Shown: positions 1-8,419, numbered from the stretch's first letter. The stretch: 64,000 bases of DNA from Corynebacterium urinipleomorphum (GCF_900155535.1 NZ_LT706962.1:116590-180589), one strand, 5' to 3'. Translations and numbers: made by a program. Notes: generated by a model not told the origin, from the letters alone.

Positions 1-1036
1 GGTCGAATTCGCCGGAGACCACGCGCATGAATGCGAGGGTGTCGCGGTGGTTCTTGTCCATGCCGGCTTGGACCTTGAACACCACCCCGGAGAATTCGTC
101 ACCGACCTCGCGCTCGGCATCCATCGCAGAGGTGGATGCCTCGATCGCCTTCGGGTCGGACTCGCGGCCTTCCGGTGCCGGCGCGATGGCGCACAGGGTG
201 TCCAGGATCTGGTGGACGCCGAAGTTGAGCATCGCGGAGGCGAAGATCAAGGGCGAGGTCACGCACTGCTCGAAGAGTTCCTGGTTGTGCACCGCACCGT
301 CGGCGGCGAGCAGTTCAGCCTCCTCGACGGCGGTCTCCCAGGCATCCTCTTCGCGTTCAAGGGCCTCGGCCGGGGTGTACTCCTCCTCCGGGGCGATGGT
401 GGATCCGCCGGCAGTGCGGATGAAGTGGATGTACTGGTCCGCCTCACCGTCCTCGTTCACGTGAGCTAGGCCGCGGAAGTCACCCGCTTCGCCCACCGGC
501 CAGTAGAGCGGGGTGGGCTGGAGGTCGATCTCGGTCACGATTTCGTCGACAAGCTCGAGCGGCTCGCGGCCGACGCGGTCCCATTTGTTGATCACGGTGA
601 CAATCGGCAGCCCGCGCGCCTTGCACACGCGGAACAGCTTGAGGGTCTGTGGCTCGAGGCCCTTCGCGGCGTCGATCAGCATGACCGCGGCGTCCACGGC
701 GGAAAGCACGCGGTAGGTGTCCTCGGAGAAGTCCGCGTGACCCGGGGTGTCCACCAGGTTGATCACGTAGGGCTCCGTTTGTCCCCTTTGCCGGGCTTCG
801 TCCGGCAAATACTCGAACTGCAGCGCCGACGACGCGATGGAAATGCCGCGGTCTTTCTCCATTTCCATCCAGTCGGACACCGTCGACTTGCGGTTGCCCT
901 TTCCGTGCACCGCGCCGGCCTCCGAGATGATGTGCGCGTGCAGTGCCAGCGCCTCCGTCAACGTCGACTTACCGGCGTCGGGGTGGGCGATGACTGCGAA
1001 CGTGCGGCGGCGTGCGGCCTCGGAAACGGTGCTCAT
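1..1036 (-). CDS. prfC: Peptide chain release factor 3 (RF3), N-terminal 345 codons
   Basis: Translational GTPase that recycles RF1/RF2 from the ribosome after termination. The reverse strand from ATG 1036 reads MSTVSEAARRRTFAVIAHPD, with G1 AHPDAGKST (residues 17-25), the RF3-typical SDWMEMEKDRGISI switch region, G3 DTPGH and G4 NKWD. The reading frame runs off the window's left edge; with the family near 530 residues, about a third is missing. No Shine-Dalgarno is visible. A TACCCT box (1046-1051) ends 9 nt before the start, consistent with a leaderless transcript. EF-G and TypA are excluded by the SDWMEMEK signature. Confidence 0.93.
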   Translation of the reverse strand, partial: MSTVSEAARRRTFAVIAHPDAGKSTLTEALALHAHIISEAGAVHGKGNRKSTVSDWMEMEKDRGISIASSALQFEYLPDEARQRGQTEPYVINLVDTPGHADFSEDTYRVLSAVDAAVMLIDAAKGLEPQTLKLFRVCKARGLPIVTVINKWDRVGREPLELVDEIVTEIDLQPTPLYWPVGEAGDFRGLAHVNEDGEADQYIHFIRTAGGSTIAPEEEYTPAEALEREEDAWETAVEEAELLAADGAVHNQELFEQCVTSPLIFASAMLNFGVHQILDTLCAIAPAPEGRESDPKAIEASTSAMDAEREVGDEFSGVVFKVQAGMDKNHRDTLAFMRVVSGEFD

Positions 1037-1095
1037 GACCTGTAGAGGGTAGTCGCTTCAACAGGTGGAGGGCTAACCGTTGCCGTTGGCCGCAC

Positions 1096-1995
1096 CTAGG
1101 GAAGTGTCTCGGCGAAAAGCGCCTGGTCAATAGCGATCCCGACGGCCGCGCCTGCGCCTGTCGCCTGCGATACCTGGTCGGGAGAACTGATCACGTTCCC
1201 GGCTGCCCAGAGACCCGGCTGTGATGTCAGGCCGCGTTCTGTGCGGACCCATCCGTCGACGACATCGCATCCAGCTCCGCGGAGCAACTCATCGTTCGGT
1301 TCGAAGCGCGGGCCGGTGAAGCAGGATTCGAAGGGGAGCTGAAGGTTTCGGGTCCGAACTACTACTCCGCCTCCCTCGACTGGACCGACTTCGAGGACTT
1401 GTTCGTCAACGATTGCGATCCCAAGAGCTTGGAAAAGGGCGCATTCTTGGCTGGGGAGCTCGAGGCCATTGGGAAAGAATGTCACCGCATCCGCCCATTT
1501 TGTGAGGAGTTTGGTGATGTTGAATGTGAAGCCAGGGTTCTCTCCTCCGATCACGGCGAGGTTCGTTCCCTTCACCTCGTATCCATGGCAGTAGGGGCAG
1601 TGGAAGACGCGGGAGCCCCACAGTTCGGGAAGACCGTGAACGGCAGGCAAGACGTCGGTGATGCCGGTGGCGACGAGGACATGAGGAGAATCAATGTCTC
1701 TACCGTCGGCGAGGGAGACGGACCAGCGGCATCCGTCGCGGCGTGATTCCTTCAGCGTTTCAGCAGGGTTCTGCACGATCGTTCCGCCGAAGGACTCGAA
1801 TTCAGCATGGCCTCTGCGTAGCAGTTCAATCGGATTCACTGAATCCCATCCGAGGATCCCGTGGGCGTGCTCGCTGAAGCGGTTGCGCGGCTTGCCGTCG
1901 TCGACAAGCACAACAGATCGGTTCGCTCGTGCGAGCGTGATCGCGGCGGCAGTTCCAGCGAATCCTCCGCCGATGATGGTGACATCCGTTCGCAA
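1096..1995 (-). CDS. Thioredoxin reductase-like FAD/NAD(P) oxidoreductase
   Basis: 299-residue pyridine nucleotide-disulfide oxidoreductase of the short TrxB-like group. N-terminal FAD Rossmann motif IGGGFAG (about 8-14), a CPYC redox pair at 133-136 followed by HGYEV, a second dinucleotide fold with AVIGGE, and a C-terminal GLWAAGN FAD motif. The start is the TTG at 1995, because AAGGAG (2003-2008, reverse strand) lies 7 nt upstream; the frame stays open further upstream to 2061 but without a ribosome site. The protein may reduce a small thiol partner or act as a stand-alone FAD enzyme; the substrate cannot be told. It is probably not the main TrxB, which normally sits beside trxA. Confidence 0.8.
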   Translation of the reverse strand: MRTDVTIIGGGFAGTAAAITLARANRSVVLVDDGKPRNRFSEHAHGILGWDSVNPIELLRRGHAEFESFGGTIVQNPAETLKESRRDGCRWSVSLADGRDIDSPHVLVATGITDVLPAVHGLPELWGSRVFHCPYCHGYEVKGTNLAVIGGENPGFTFNITKLLTKWADAVTFFPNGLELPSQECALFQALGIAIVDEQVLEVGPVEGGGVVVRTRNLQLPFESCFTGPRFEPNDELLRGAGCDVVDGWVRTERGLTSQPGLWAAGNVISSPDQVSQATGAGAAVGIAIDQALFAETLP

Positions 1996-2138
1996 GCTCT
2001 GACTCCTTGGAATGCAGCTGGCAGGTCCGTGCGTTGTAGACGTTAGTTGCTCGAGCTCCACGCCAAAAGAGGGCCAATGGCCCTGATTAGAGTGGGGCCG
2101 AGAAGTAAGAACCGCACACAGAGAGAAAGGGATCGAAC

Positions 2139-2684
2139 ATGAAGATCGGCGTGATCGTCGGATCCATCCGTAAGGGACGCACCGCAGAGAAGGTCGCGGA
2201 GTGGATGAAAGAGAACATCGGGGAGCGCGAGGGCGCCGAGTACGAGTTCATCGACCTGGCCGACTTCGAGCTTCCGCTTTACGACGGCGCTGGGCTCCCC
2301 ATGCTCATGAACAAGCAGTACGACGACGATGAGGTGACCCGCTGGTCCCAGGCAATCGACGCCTGCGACGGCTACATCTTCATCACCCCGGAGTACAACC
2401 ACTCCGTGCCGGCGGCCCTGAAGAACGCCGTGGACACCTTGGGTCCGGAGTGGGTGGGCAAGCCCATCGCATTTGTCGGCTACGGCGGTGTCGGGGCGAT
2501 CCGCGCGATCGAGCACTGGCGCCAGATCGCCGCGAACTTCCACATGCACGACATCCGCGAGCAGCTCGGATTCATCCAGGCGATGGAGATGCGCGACGGC
2601 TTCAACCCGATGCCGCACCGGGCCAAGGAACTCGCCGCGCTGTGCGATCGGCTTGAGGAGCTGACAGGCAAGCTGCGCGGCTAA
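2139..2684 (+). CDS. NAD(P)H-dependent FMN reductase (flavodoxin-like)
   Basis: 181 residues with the flavodoxin-like FMN reductase signature: GSIRKGR phosphate loop (residues 8-14) and PEYNHSVPAALKNAVD (about 88-103), as in SsuE/ArsH/YieF-type quinone or flavin reductases. Cytoplasmic. A GAGAAAGG ribosome site precedes ATG 2139. The gene ends directly against the convergent pth stop at 2685. The physiological acceptor (FMN, quinone or chromate) cannot be inferred. Confidence 0.85.
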   Translation: MKIGVIVGSIRKGRTAEKVAEWMKENIGEREGAEYEFIDLADFELPLYDGAGLPMLMNKQYDDDEVTRWSQAIDACDGYIFITPEYNHSVPAALKNAVDTLGPEWVGKPIAFVGYGGVGAIRAIEHWRQIAANFHMHDIREQLGFIQAMEMRDGFNPMPHRAKELAALCDRLEELTGKLRG

Positions 2685-3296
2685 TTACCGTGCGTGGATC
2701 TCGTTCTGTGCGCGCTGGAGGCCGTGTGTGACCACGAGGCGGGCGGCCTCGGCGGCGGTGGCGATCTGTGTGCCGAGGCCCTCGCTGTCGACGGGGCCGA
2801 GCACCCACTCCGGGACAGGCATGCCCGTTGGCGGGCGGCCGATGCCGATGCGCACGCGGATGTAGTCCCGTGTGCCCAAGTGCTCGGTCAGGGACTTCAG
2901 GCCGTTGTGGCCGTTCTCGTTCCCGCCCTGCTTGATGCGGACTTTCCCGGCGGGCAGGTCCAGCTCGTCGTGGAGCACGATGATGCGCTCAGGGGGAATG
3001 CCGAGTTTTTCCGCCACCGGTGCGATGCCCTCGGCACTGGTGTTCATGTAGGTGGTGGAGCGCACCGCGAAAGCAGTCGTGTCCGGGACCGGTGCTCCCT
3101 GGGCCTTGAAGCCGGGGAGGGGGTGCAGGGGAGCGTCGATAAGCTCGTCCTGCGCCATGTAACCCACGTTGTGGCGGGTTGCCGCGTATTTCGCGCCGGG
3201 GTTGCCCAGGCCGACGATGAGCCAATCGGCGCTGCCGGCATCGAGGTCGAAGGACTCCCGTTTCGGGTTGAACAGGGCGCGTAGTTTGTCGAACAC
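2685..3296 (-). CDS. pth: Peptidyl-tRNA hydrolase, first paralogue
   Basis: Cleaves peptidyl-tRNA released from stalled ribosomes. Contains the Pth signature IVGLGNPGAKYAATRHNVGY with catalytic His42, and later HDELDLPAGKVRIKQGG and HNGLKS. GTG 3296 is chosen as start: a TAGACT box (3304-3309) lies exactly 7 nt upstream, giving a 203-residue leaderless product close to the usual 190-200. The frame also allows ATG 3335, which would overlap the divergent gene's start region. It is one of two pth genes flanking the nitronate monooxygenase gene. Confidence 0.9.
   Translation of the reverse strand: MFDKLRALFNPKRESFDLDAGSADWLIVGLGNPGAKYAATRHNVGYMAQDELIDAPLHPLPGFKAQGAPVPDTTAFAVRSTTYMNTSAEGIAPVAEKLGIPPERIIVLHDELDLPAGKVRIKQGGNENGHNGLKSLTEHLGTRDYIRVRIGIGRPPTGMPVPEWVLGPVDSEGLGTQIATAAEAARLVVTHGLQRAQNEIHAR
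3134..3144 (+). repeat. CGTCGATAAGC dispersed motif (first of 18 copies)
   Basis: Exact copies, plus orientation: 3134, 12246, 16518, 22119, 24866, 29893, 33239, 35521, 50590, 61738. Minus orientation (GCTTATCGACG on the plus strand): 8035, 17574, 26495, 30500, 31669, 36067, 41858, 58934. All coordinates are first bases of 11. Thirteen of 18 are preceded by G. Five are intergenic (26495, 29893, 30500, 33239, 41858). Confidence 0.9.
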
Positions 3297-3303
3297 GCGG
3301 CCC

Positions 3304-3329
3304 AGTCTAAGTGAGCGTTCCGATAGAGT
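3304..3329. promoter_or_regulatory. Divergent leaderless -10 pair, pth / nitronate monooxygenase
   Basis: TAGACT (minus strand, 3304-3309) lies 7 nt before GTG 3296, and TAGAGT (plus strand, 3324-3329) lies 7 nt before ATG 3337. Neither gene has a clear Shine-Dalgarno. The two -10 boxes are only 14 bp apart, so the promoters would overlap and could compete. Confidence 0.6.
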
Positions 3330-3336
3330 GGCCATC

Positions 3337-4287
3337 ATGCCGCCTGAACTTCCCGCCCGTTTGCCCCGCGTCATCGCTGCCCCCATGGCGGGCGGTCCGA
3401 GCACCCCGGAGCTGGTCAATGCCGTCGGGTTCGGCTTCCTCGCGTGGGGGACCTGCACCCTCGACCACGCGCGCGACGAGCTTTCGCGTGTCGACGAGCC
3501 CTTCGGCATCAACCTCTTCTACCCGCAGCGCCACGAGCCGCGCCGGGAGGACCTGGAGGCGATTGCCGCTGAGCTGGGCGCGGATATTCCCGAGCCGGAC
3601 TACACCTTCGGCTTCCACGAGAAGCTGGACCTCGCGCTTGCGGACGGCCGCGCGTCGATCATTTCGTGCACGTTCGGCTGCTTCACGGCCGAGGAATTCC
3701 GTCGGATCCACGACACCGGCATTCAGGCGTGGGTGACGGTGACGAACGAGGTCGACGCGCTCAAAGCCGCCGAGCTCGGCGCCGACGGTCTCATCGTCCA
3801 AGGTCCGGGGGCGGGCGGGCACCGCTCGACGTGGACCATCAAGGAAGAGCCGGACACACGGCCGCTGGAAAGGCTTCTCGACGGCGTGTTCCGCCACGTC
3901 AACCTTCCGCTCATCGCCGCCGGCGGTGCGCGCACAGCCGAGGATGTGGAGCGGTTGATCGAGTGGGGAGCGTCCTCTGTCGCCTGCGGTAGTGCGTTCC
4001 TGCTTGCCCGCGAAGCCGGCACGAGCGAAGCGAATCGCGCCCTGCTTCGGGCGGGCGGGGAGACTGTCTCTACCCGCGCGTTCTCCGGCCGCTACGCCCG
4101 CGGAGTGGAGACCCGGTTCACCCGCGAGCACCCCGATCTTCCGCCGCTGTACCCGCAGCTGAACGCCATGCAGAAGCCGCTGCGTAACGACCCCGACTAT
4201 GCCTACTGCCTCGTCGGGGAGAACTTCGCCGGCACACTACAGGAAGGGTCCGCCGCGGAGATCGAGGCGACACTCCTCGGGCAGTGA
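3337..4287 (+). CDS. Nitronate monooxygenase family FMN enzyme
   Basis: 316-residue NMO/2-nitropropane dioxygenase-type TIM barrel that binds FMN and oxidises alkyl nitronates. Visible motifs: VIAAPMAGG near the N terminus, ELGADGLIVQGPGAGGHRS (FMN-phosphate and substrate region), and LPLIAAGGARTAEDV followed by GASSVACGSAFLL (C-terminal phosphate-binding part). Start ATG 3337 is set by the TAGAGT box 7 nt upstream. Stops 10 bp before the convergent second pth. Confidence 0.85.
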   Translation: MPPELPARLPRVIAAPMAGGPSTPELVNAVGFGFLAWGTCTLDHARDELSRVDEPFGINLFYPQRHEPRREDLEAIAAELGADIPEPDYTFGFHEKLDLALADGRASIISCTFGCFTAEEFRRIHDTGIQAWVTVTNEVDALKAAELGADGLIVQGPGAGGHRSTWTIKEEPDTRPLERLLDGVFRHVNLPLIAAGGARTAEDVERLIEWGASSVACGSAFLLAREAGTSEANRALLRAGGETVSTRAFSGRYARGVETRFTREHPDLPPLYPQLNAMQKPLRNDPDYAYCLVGENFAGTLQEGSAAEIEATLLGQ

Positions 4288-4297
4288 CCGGCGGGGC

Positions 4298-4858
4298 CTA
4301 CAGGGAGGTGAGGAGCTCGTCGGCGGCGTCGGCAAGCATGATAGGCAATTCCGCAGCCTCTTGTTTGCCGAATGGCTTGAGCACGAAATCGGCGGGGGCC
4401 TGGCGCCCCGGCGGACGGCCGATGCCGACGGCGAGGCGGTTGTAATTCGGAGTGCCCAGGGACTTGGTCACGGACTTCAGTCCGTTATGGCCGTGGTCCC
4501 CGCCGCCGAGGCGGAGCTTGATTTGGCCGAAGTCGAGGTCCAGCTCGTCGTAGATGACGTAGATATTCTCCGGCGGGATACCGTAGTAGCTGGCCAGCGC
4601 CTTGACCGGTCCACCGGAGACGTTCATGAACCCGCGGGTGCGCGCAAGGATTGTCTGCCGTCCAGACAGCCGTCCGGCGGTGAGTTCGGCGACCTCCGTG
4701 TTCGTCTTCTTGTGCACGCTCAACTGCGCCGGCATCGGGGAGACGCGGTCGAGGAGCTCCTCAATCACCATCGCTCCCGCATTGTGGCGGGTCTGGGCGT
4801 AGATCGTGCCCGGGTTGCCCAGGCCGACGATGAGGACGGGTGCGGAAGATTCAGCCAT
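4298..4858 (-). CDS. pth: Peptidyl-tRNA hydrolase, second paralogue
   Basis: 186 residues, LIVGLGNPGTIYAQTRHNAGAM with catalytic His25 and the same later blocks (YDELDLDFGQIKLRLGGG, HGHNGLKS) as the other copy, but clearly diverged from it. Start ATG 4858 gives the compact family length; the open frame upstream runs into the rplY terminator and is not expected to be translated. It lies downstream of rplY on the same strand, the common bacterial rplY-pth order, so this is probably the ancestral copy. Confidence 0.92.
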   Translation of the reverse strand: MAESSAPVLIVGLGNPGTIYAQTRHNAGAMVIEELLDRVSPMPAQLSVHKKTNTEVAELTAGRLSGRQTILARTRGFMNVSGGPVKALASYYGIPPENIYVIYDELDLDFGQIKLRLGGGDHGHNGLKSVTKSLGTPNYNRLAVGIGRPPGRQAPADFVLKPFGKQEAAELPIMLADAADELLTSL

Positions 4859-4876
4859 GCCGTCAAGCATAAAGAG

Positions 4877-4925
4877 AAAACGGCCGGCACTCCCCGTCGT
4901 GGGGAAAACCGGCCGTTTGTTTGCG
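4877..4925 (-). terminator. rplY terminator/attenuator before pth
   Basis: Inverted repeat with AAAACGGCCGG (4877-4887) and CCGGCCGTTT (4909-4918) arms and an inner CCCC/GGGG pair. On the minus strand the hairpin is followed by TTTTCTCTTT. It sits between the rplY stop and the pth start, so pth is probably expressed by partial read-through or its own promoter. Confidence 0.75.
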
Positions 4926-4952
4926 AAGGGGTGATTCCCTTTTAGCGAGGTT

Positions 4953-5621
4953 TTACTCCTCTGAGTCGCCCTCAGCGTCGCCCTCGGACTCGCCAGCCTC
5001 ATCCTCGGAATCGGCGCCAGCCTCAGCGCCGCCTTCCTCAGCGTCCTCAGCAGCAGCCTCGAGCTCTTCGTCGACCTGCTCGAAGGTGACGTTGATAGCC
5101 AGGTACTCCGGATCGGTGATGAGCTCTGCGCCCTCCGGCAGCGGCAGGTCGCCGGCGAAGATCTGGTCGCCGATCTCCTTGCCCTCGATGGACACGGTGA
5201 TCTCGTCCGGAATGTTCAGAGCGTCGACCTCGATCTCCACAACGTCGATCTCCTGCAGGACGACAGCGTCGTCGGCTGCCTCGCCCTCGTAGACGACCGG
5301 GACCTCGACGGTGACCTTCTCGCCGCGCTTGACGCCGAAGAGGTCGATGTGGTCGATGTTCAGGGTCAGGACATTCTGGTCGACGTGTTTGACCATGGCC
5401 AGGTTCTTGTCGCCCTCGACCTCGAGCTCGAGAATGGCGTTGGTGCCGTCGTTGCGCACCAGAGCGGTGATCTCCAGGATGTCCACGTGGAAGTGGATGT
5501 TGTCCTCGCCGTTGCTGTACAGGACGCCCGGGACGCGGCCCGCTGCGCGCAGGCGGCGTGCGGAGCCCTTGCCGAACTCGTCGCGCTTCTCAGCCTGAAT
5601 GACCGGGAACTTGGAAGCCAT
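4953..5621 (-). CDS. rplY: 50S ribosomal protein L25 / general stress protein Ctc
   Basis: 222-residue long-form L25 (TL5/CTC) that binds 5S rRNA. The N terminus carries the L25 fold with the RRLRAAGRVPGVLY motif (about 22-35), followed by the beta-barrel CTC domain and a low-complexity, strongly acidic tail (last ~35 residues mostly E, D, A, S, G). AAGGAGA lies 8 nt upstream of ATG 5621. Acidic tails are frequent on actinobacterial L25. Confidence 0.95.
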   Translation of the reverse strand: MASKFPVIQAEKRDEFGKGSARRLRAAGRVPGVLYSNGEDNIHFHVDILEITALVRNDGTNAILELEVEGDKNLAMVKHVDQNVLTLNIDHIDLFGVKRGEKVTVEVPVVYEGEAADDAVVLQEIDVVEIEVDALNIPDEITVSIEGKEIGDQIFAGDLPLPEGAELITDPEYLAINVTFEQVDEELEAAAEDAEEGGAEAGADSEDEAGESEGDAEGDSEE

Positions 5622-5666
5622 GATGGTTCTCCTTCTACATGTTGCTTATCGGGGTTAAGCCACAGA

Positions 5667-5714
5667 AAGAGCCTGCGGCCACTTGTGCTCGTCGAGTGAC
5701 CGCAGGCTTTTTGG
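5667..5714. terminator. Hairpin upstream of rplY
   Basis: GCCTGCGGCCACT (5671-5683) pairs with AGTGACCGCAGGC (5695-5707, one mismatch). It is followed by TTTTT on the plus strand and a weaker CTCTTT on the minus strand. On the minus strand it lies between prs and rplY and probably separates the two transcription units. Confidence 0.65.
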
Positions 5715-5794
5715 GAGAAAAGTCTGTGATGTTTCATCGCGTCGATAACGGCCCTGCTTGCTGGTTCGACCATGCAAGTGGGGTCCCTCGCCGA

Positions 5795-5860
5795 GACCTG
5801 CAAAACATTAACAGATTTGGGGTGGGGTGACCAAACCTGTGCTGACGTTCGTTGCAGGTC
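5795..5860. repeat. Nested inverted repeat, C-rich loop on minus strand
   Basis: GACCTGCAA (5795-5803) pairs perfectly with TTGCAGGTC (5852-5860). Inside, ACAGATTTGG (5811-5820) pairs with CCAAACCTGT (5831-5840, one mismatch), leaving a ten-base loop that reads TCACCCCACC on the minus strand. No coding function is seen. It could be part of a small structured RNA or of the prs 3' end. Confidence 0.55.
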
Positions 5861-5879
5861 GCCCGGCGCGTGAAAATGA

Positions 5880-5970
5880 AGATACCTATTCCAGGGTGCC
5901 TGTTCATCGGGTCGCGGTAACGGGGTGCCGCGACGTTAAGTGGTGAATAGGCGGGCTGGAATAGGTATCT
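5880..5970. repeat. 91-bp long imperfect palindrome after prs
   Basis: Perfect 15-bp outer arms AGATACCTATTCCAG (5880-5894) and CTGGAATAGGTATCT (5956-5970). An inner near-complementary pair (GCCTGTTCATC / GGTGAATAGGC) surrounds a 7-bp GTCGCGG/CCGCGAC stem (5911-5917, 5928-5934). Unlike a normal terminator it has no U-tract and is very long. Together with the 5795-5860 hairpin it fills the otherwise gene-free stretch 5622-5982. Confidence 0.6.
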
Positions 5971-5982
5971 GGGAAAAGGGGG

Positions 5983-6960
5983 TTAGGCCTGGCCCTCGAA
6001 GAGAGTGGTCACAGAGCCGTTCTCGAAGATCTCGTGGATCGTGCGAGCCAGCAGCGGGGCGATGGACAGGACGGTGAGGTTGCTCCATCCTTCCGTGGAC
6101 TGCGGGAGCGTGTCTGTGGTGATGACCTCTTCGGCACCGCAGTTGGACAGGCGCTCGCGTGCAGGGTCGGAGAAGACACCGTGGGTGGTGGCAATGACCA
6201 CGGACTCGGCACCCGCGTCCTTGAGGACGCCGACCGCGCCAGCGATGGTGCCGCCGGTGTCGATCATGTCGTCGAGAAGAATGCAGTTCTTGCCCTCCAC
6301 ATCGCCGACGACGCGGTTGGAGACGACCTTGTTCGCTGCGTCGATGTCGCGGGTCTTGTGCACGAAGGCCATCGGGGCGTCGCCGAGCGTGTTCGCCCAC
6401 TTCTCAGCAGTCTTCACACGGCCGGCGTCGGGGGAGACCACCACGAGGTTGTCCAGCGAGTACTTGGACTTGATGTAGTCCGTGAGGATCGGCATGGCGT
6501 GCATGTGGTCGACCGGACCATCGAAGAAGCCCTGGATCTGGTCCGTGTGCAGGTCCACCGACACGATGCGGTCGGCGCCAGCGGTGGTGAGCAGGTCAGC
6601 GACCAGGCGGGCGGAAATCGGCTCGCGTCCACGGTGCTTCTTGTCCTGGCGCGCGTACGGGTAGAACGGCAGGATCGCGGTGATGCGCTTGGCGGAGCCG
6701 CGCTTCAGAGCGTCGATCATGATGAGCTGCTCCATCAGCCACTTGTTCAGCGGCTGGGCGTGAGACTGCATGACAAAGCAGTCGGCGCCGCGGACGGACT
6801 CCTCGAAGCGGATGAAGATCTCGCCGTTGGCGAAGTCGCGTGCGGTGGTGGGCACGAGGTCGATGCCGAGCTCATCTGCGACCTTCTCTGCCAGGTCCGG
6901 GTGGGCCCGGCCGGAGAAGACCTTGAGGTCCTTGTGGCTTTCGACTTTCTTACCGGTCAT
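5983..6960 (-). CDS. prs: Ribose-phosphate pyrophosphokinase (PRPP synthetase)
   Basis: 325 residues; makes PRPP from ribose 5-phosphate and ATP for nucleotide, His, Trp and arabinan-precursor synthesis. Shows FSGRAHPDLAEKVA at the N terminus, the flexible-loop ARQDKKHRGREPI, SVDLHTDQIQGFF, and the PRPP-binding loop DDMIDTGGT. ATG 6960 is preferred over GTG 6972 because AAAGGTG lies at a suitable distance. The gene overlaps the glmU stop (6950-6952) by 11 bp, so glmU-prs are translationally coupled. Confidence 0.95.
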   Translation of the reverse strand: MTGKKVESHKDLKVFSGRAHPDLAEKVADELGIDLVPTTARDFANGEIFIRFEESVRGADCFVMQSHAQPLNKWLMEQLIMIDALKRGSAKRITAILPFYPYARQDKKHRGREPISARLVADLLTTAGADRIVSVDLHTDQIQGFFDGPVDHMHAMPILTDYIKSKYSLDNLVVVSPDAGRVKTAEKWANTLGDAPMAFVHKTRDIDAANKVVSNRVVGDVEGKNCILLDDMIDTGGTIAGAVGVLKDAGAESVVIATTHGVFSDPARERLSNCGAEEVITTDTLPQSTEGWSNLTVLSIAPLLARTIHEIFENGSVTTLFEGQA

Positions 6961-8419
6961 TGGTGGTGTCACCTTTCAGTTCACTCTCGCGTGCACGCTG
7001 GGATGCTTCAGCCGCGGCAGTGCCGGGGCGGTTCTGCTCCACCCAGCCTTCGATGTTGCGCTGGTGTCCTTCCTTGATGGCGAGGGCGCCTGCGGGCACA
7101 TCTCTAGTCACCACTGTACCCGCGCCGGTGTACACCCCATCGCCGACAGTGACAGGGGCGACGAACATGGTGTCGGAGCCGGTGCGGCAGTGGTCGCCGA
7201 TGGTGGTGCGGTGCTTGTTCACGCCGTCGTAGTTGACAAAGACGCTGGAGGCTCCGATGTTGGATTCGCGGCCGACGGTGGCGTCGCCGATGTAGGTCAG
7301 GTGCGGGATTTTGGAGCCGTCGCCGATTTCTGCGTTCTTCGCCTCGACGAAGCCGCCGAGCTTGCCGCGTGCGCCGAGCTTGGTGCCCGGGCGGATGTAG
7401 GTGAACGGGCCGACGGTCGCTTCGGGGCCGACGACACCGAGCTCGCCCTGCGTGCGCACGACGTGGGCGCGTTCTCCGACCTCGAAGTCGGTCAGCGTGG
7501 TGTCCGGGCCGATGACGGCACCGTCGCCGATGACGGTGGAGCCCCACAGCTGCGTGTTCGGGTGGATGGTCACGTCTTGGCCGATTTCCACGTCGACGCC
7601 GATCCAGGTGGTGTCCGGGTCGATGACGGTTGCGCCGCCGCGCATGGCCTGCTCGACGAGGCGGCGGTTGAGCTCCTTGCCGGCGGCGGCCAGCTGGACG
7701 CGGTCGTTGACACCTGCCAGCTCACGGGCATCGGGTGCGGTGAAGGCCGTGACGGTGCGACCGTCGTTCACAGCGATGCCGAGGACATCGGTGATGTACA
7801 GCTCGCCCTGTGCGTTGTCGGAGTTGATACGGGTCAGCGCGTCGCGCAGCACGGTGCCGTCGAACGCGAAGACGCCGGAGTTGACCTCGGTGACGGCGCG
7901 CTGTTCGTCATTCGCGTCTTTCTCCTCGACGATTTCGCGCACGTTGCCTTCGCCGTCGCGGATGATGCGCCCGTAGCCCGTCGGGTCCTCGAACTCCAGC
8001 GACAGCACGGTCACAGCCGCCCCAGCGCTTTCATGCTTATCGACGAGCCTCTCCAACGTCTCCGCCCTCAACAACGGCACGTCGCCGTTGGTGACCACGA
8101 CAGTTCCCTGGAAATCGGGGATGGCGTCCAGACCGACCTGGACGGCGTGACCTGTGCCGTTCTGCTCTTCCTGCACGGCTTGGAGAATGCGCACCTGCAT
8201 GTCTTCCGCGATCGTGTCCACAGCCGGGGAGACTTGGTCGCGCTGGTGGCCGACGACTGCCACGAGGTGTGCGGGGGAGAGCCCGGCGGCCGCGTGCAGC
8301 GAGTGGGAGAGAAGACTACGCCCCCCGATCTCGTGGAGGGTCTTCTGCGTCGTCGACTTCATGCGGGTTCCGGCGCCAGCCGCCAGAACGACCACGGCGC
8401 ACTCGGAATGGTTAGGCAC
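6950..8419 (-). CDS. glmU: Bifunctional UDP-GlcNAc pyrophosphorylase / GlcN-1-P acetyltransferase
   Basis: 489 residues; two last steps to UDP-N-acetylglucosamine for peptidoglycan and mycothiol. The N-terminal nucleotidyltransferase has LAAGAGTRMKS and NGDVPLL. The C-terminal half is a left-handed beta-helix of hexapeptide repeats (ATVGPFTYIRPG, IGDGSKIPHLTYIGDA) ending in a hydrophilic tail. Starts with GTG 8419, preceded by AAGGAGG at 8-nt spacing. Carries one copy of the CGTCGATAAGC motif (8035-8045), read as Val-Asp-Lys. Confidence 0.96.
   Translation of the reverse strand: MPNHSECAVVVLAAGAGTRMKSTTQKTLHEIGGRSLLSHSLHAAAGLSPAHLVAVVGHQRDQVSPAVDTIAEDMQVRILQAVQEEQNGTGHAVQVGLDAIPDFQGTVVVTNGDVPLLRAETLERLVDKHESAGAAVTVLSLEFEDPTGYGRIIRDGEGNVREIVEEKDANDEQRAVTEVNSGVFAFDGTVLRDALTRINSDNAQGELYITDVLGIAVNDGRTVTAFTAPDARELAGVNDRVQLAAAGKELNRRLVEQAMRGGATVIDPDTTWIGVDVEIGQDVTIHPNTQLWGSTVIGDGAVIGPDTTLTDFEVGERAHVVRTQGELGVVGPEATVGPFTYIRPGTKLGARGKLGGFVEAKNAEIGDGSKIPHLTYIGDATVGRESNIGASSVFVNYDGVNKHRTTIGDHCRTGSDTMFVAPVTVGDGVYTGAGTVVTRDVPAGALAIKEGHQRNIEGWVEQNRPGTAAAEASQRARESELKGDTTNDR

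Noticed and set aside
5700..5880. A tRNA gene between prs and rplY
   Set aside because: The stems do not form a cloverleaf and there is no TTCGANT T-loop in the right place.
5795..5970. 6C-type small RNA (two stem-loops with C-rich loops)
   Set aside because: The loops carry runs of four C, not six, and I cannot match the conserved stems, so only the hairpins are reported.
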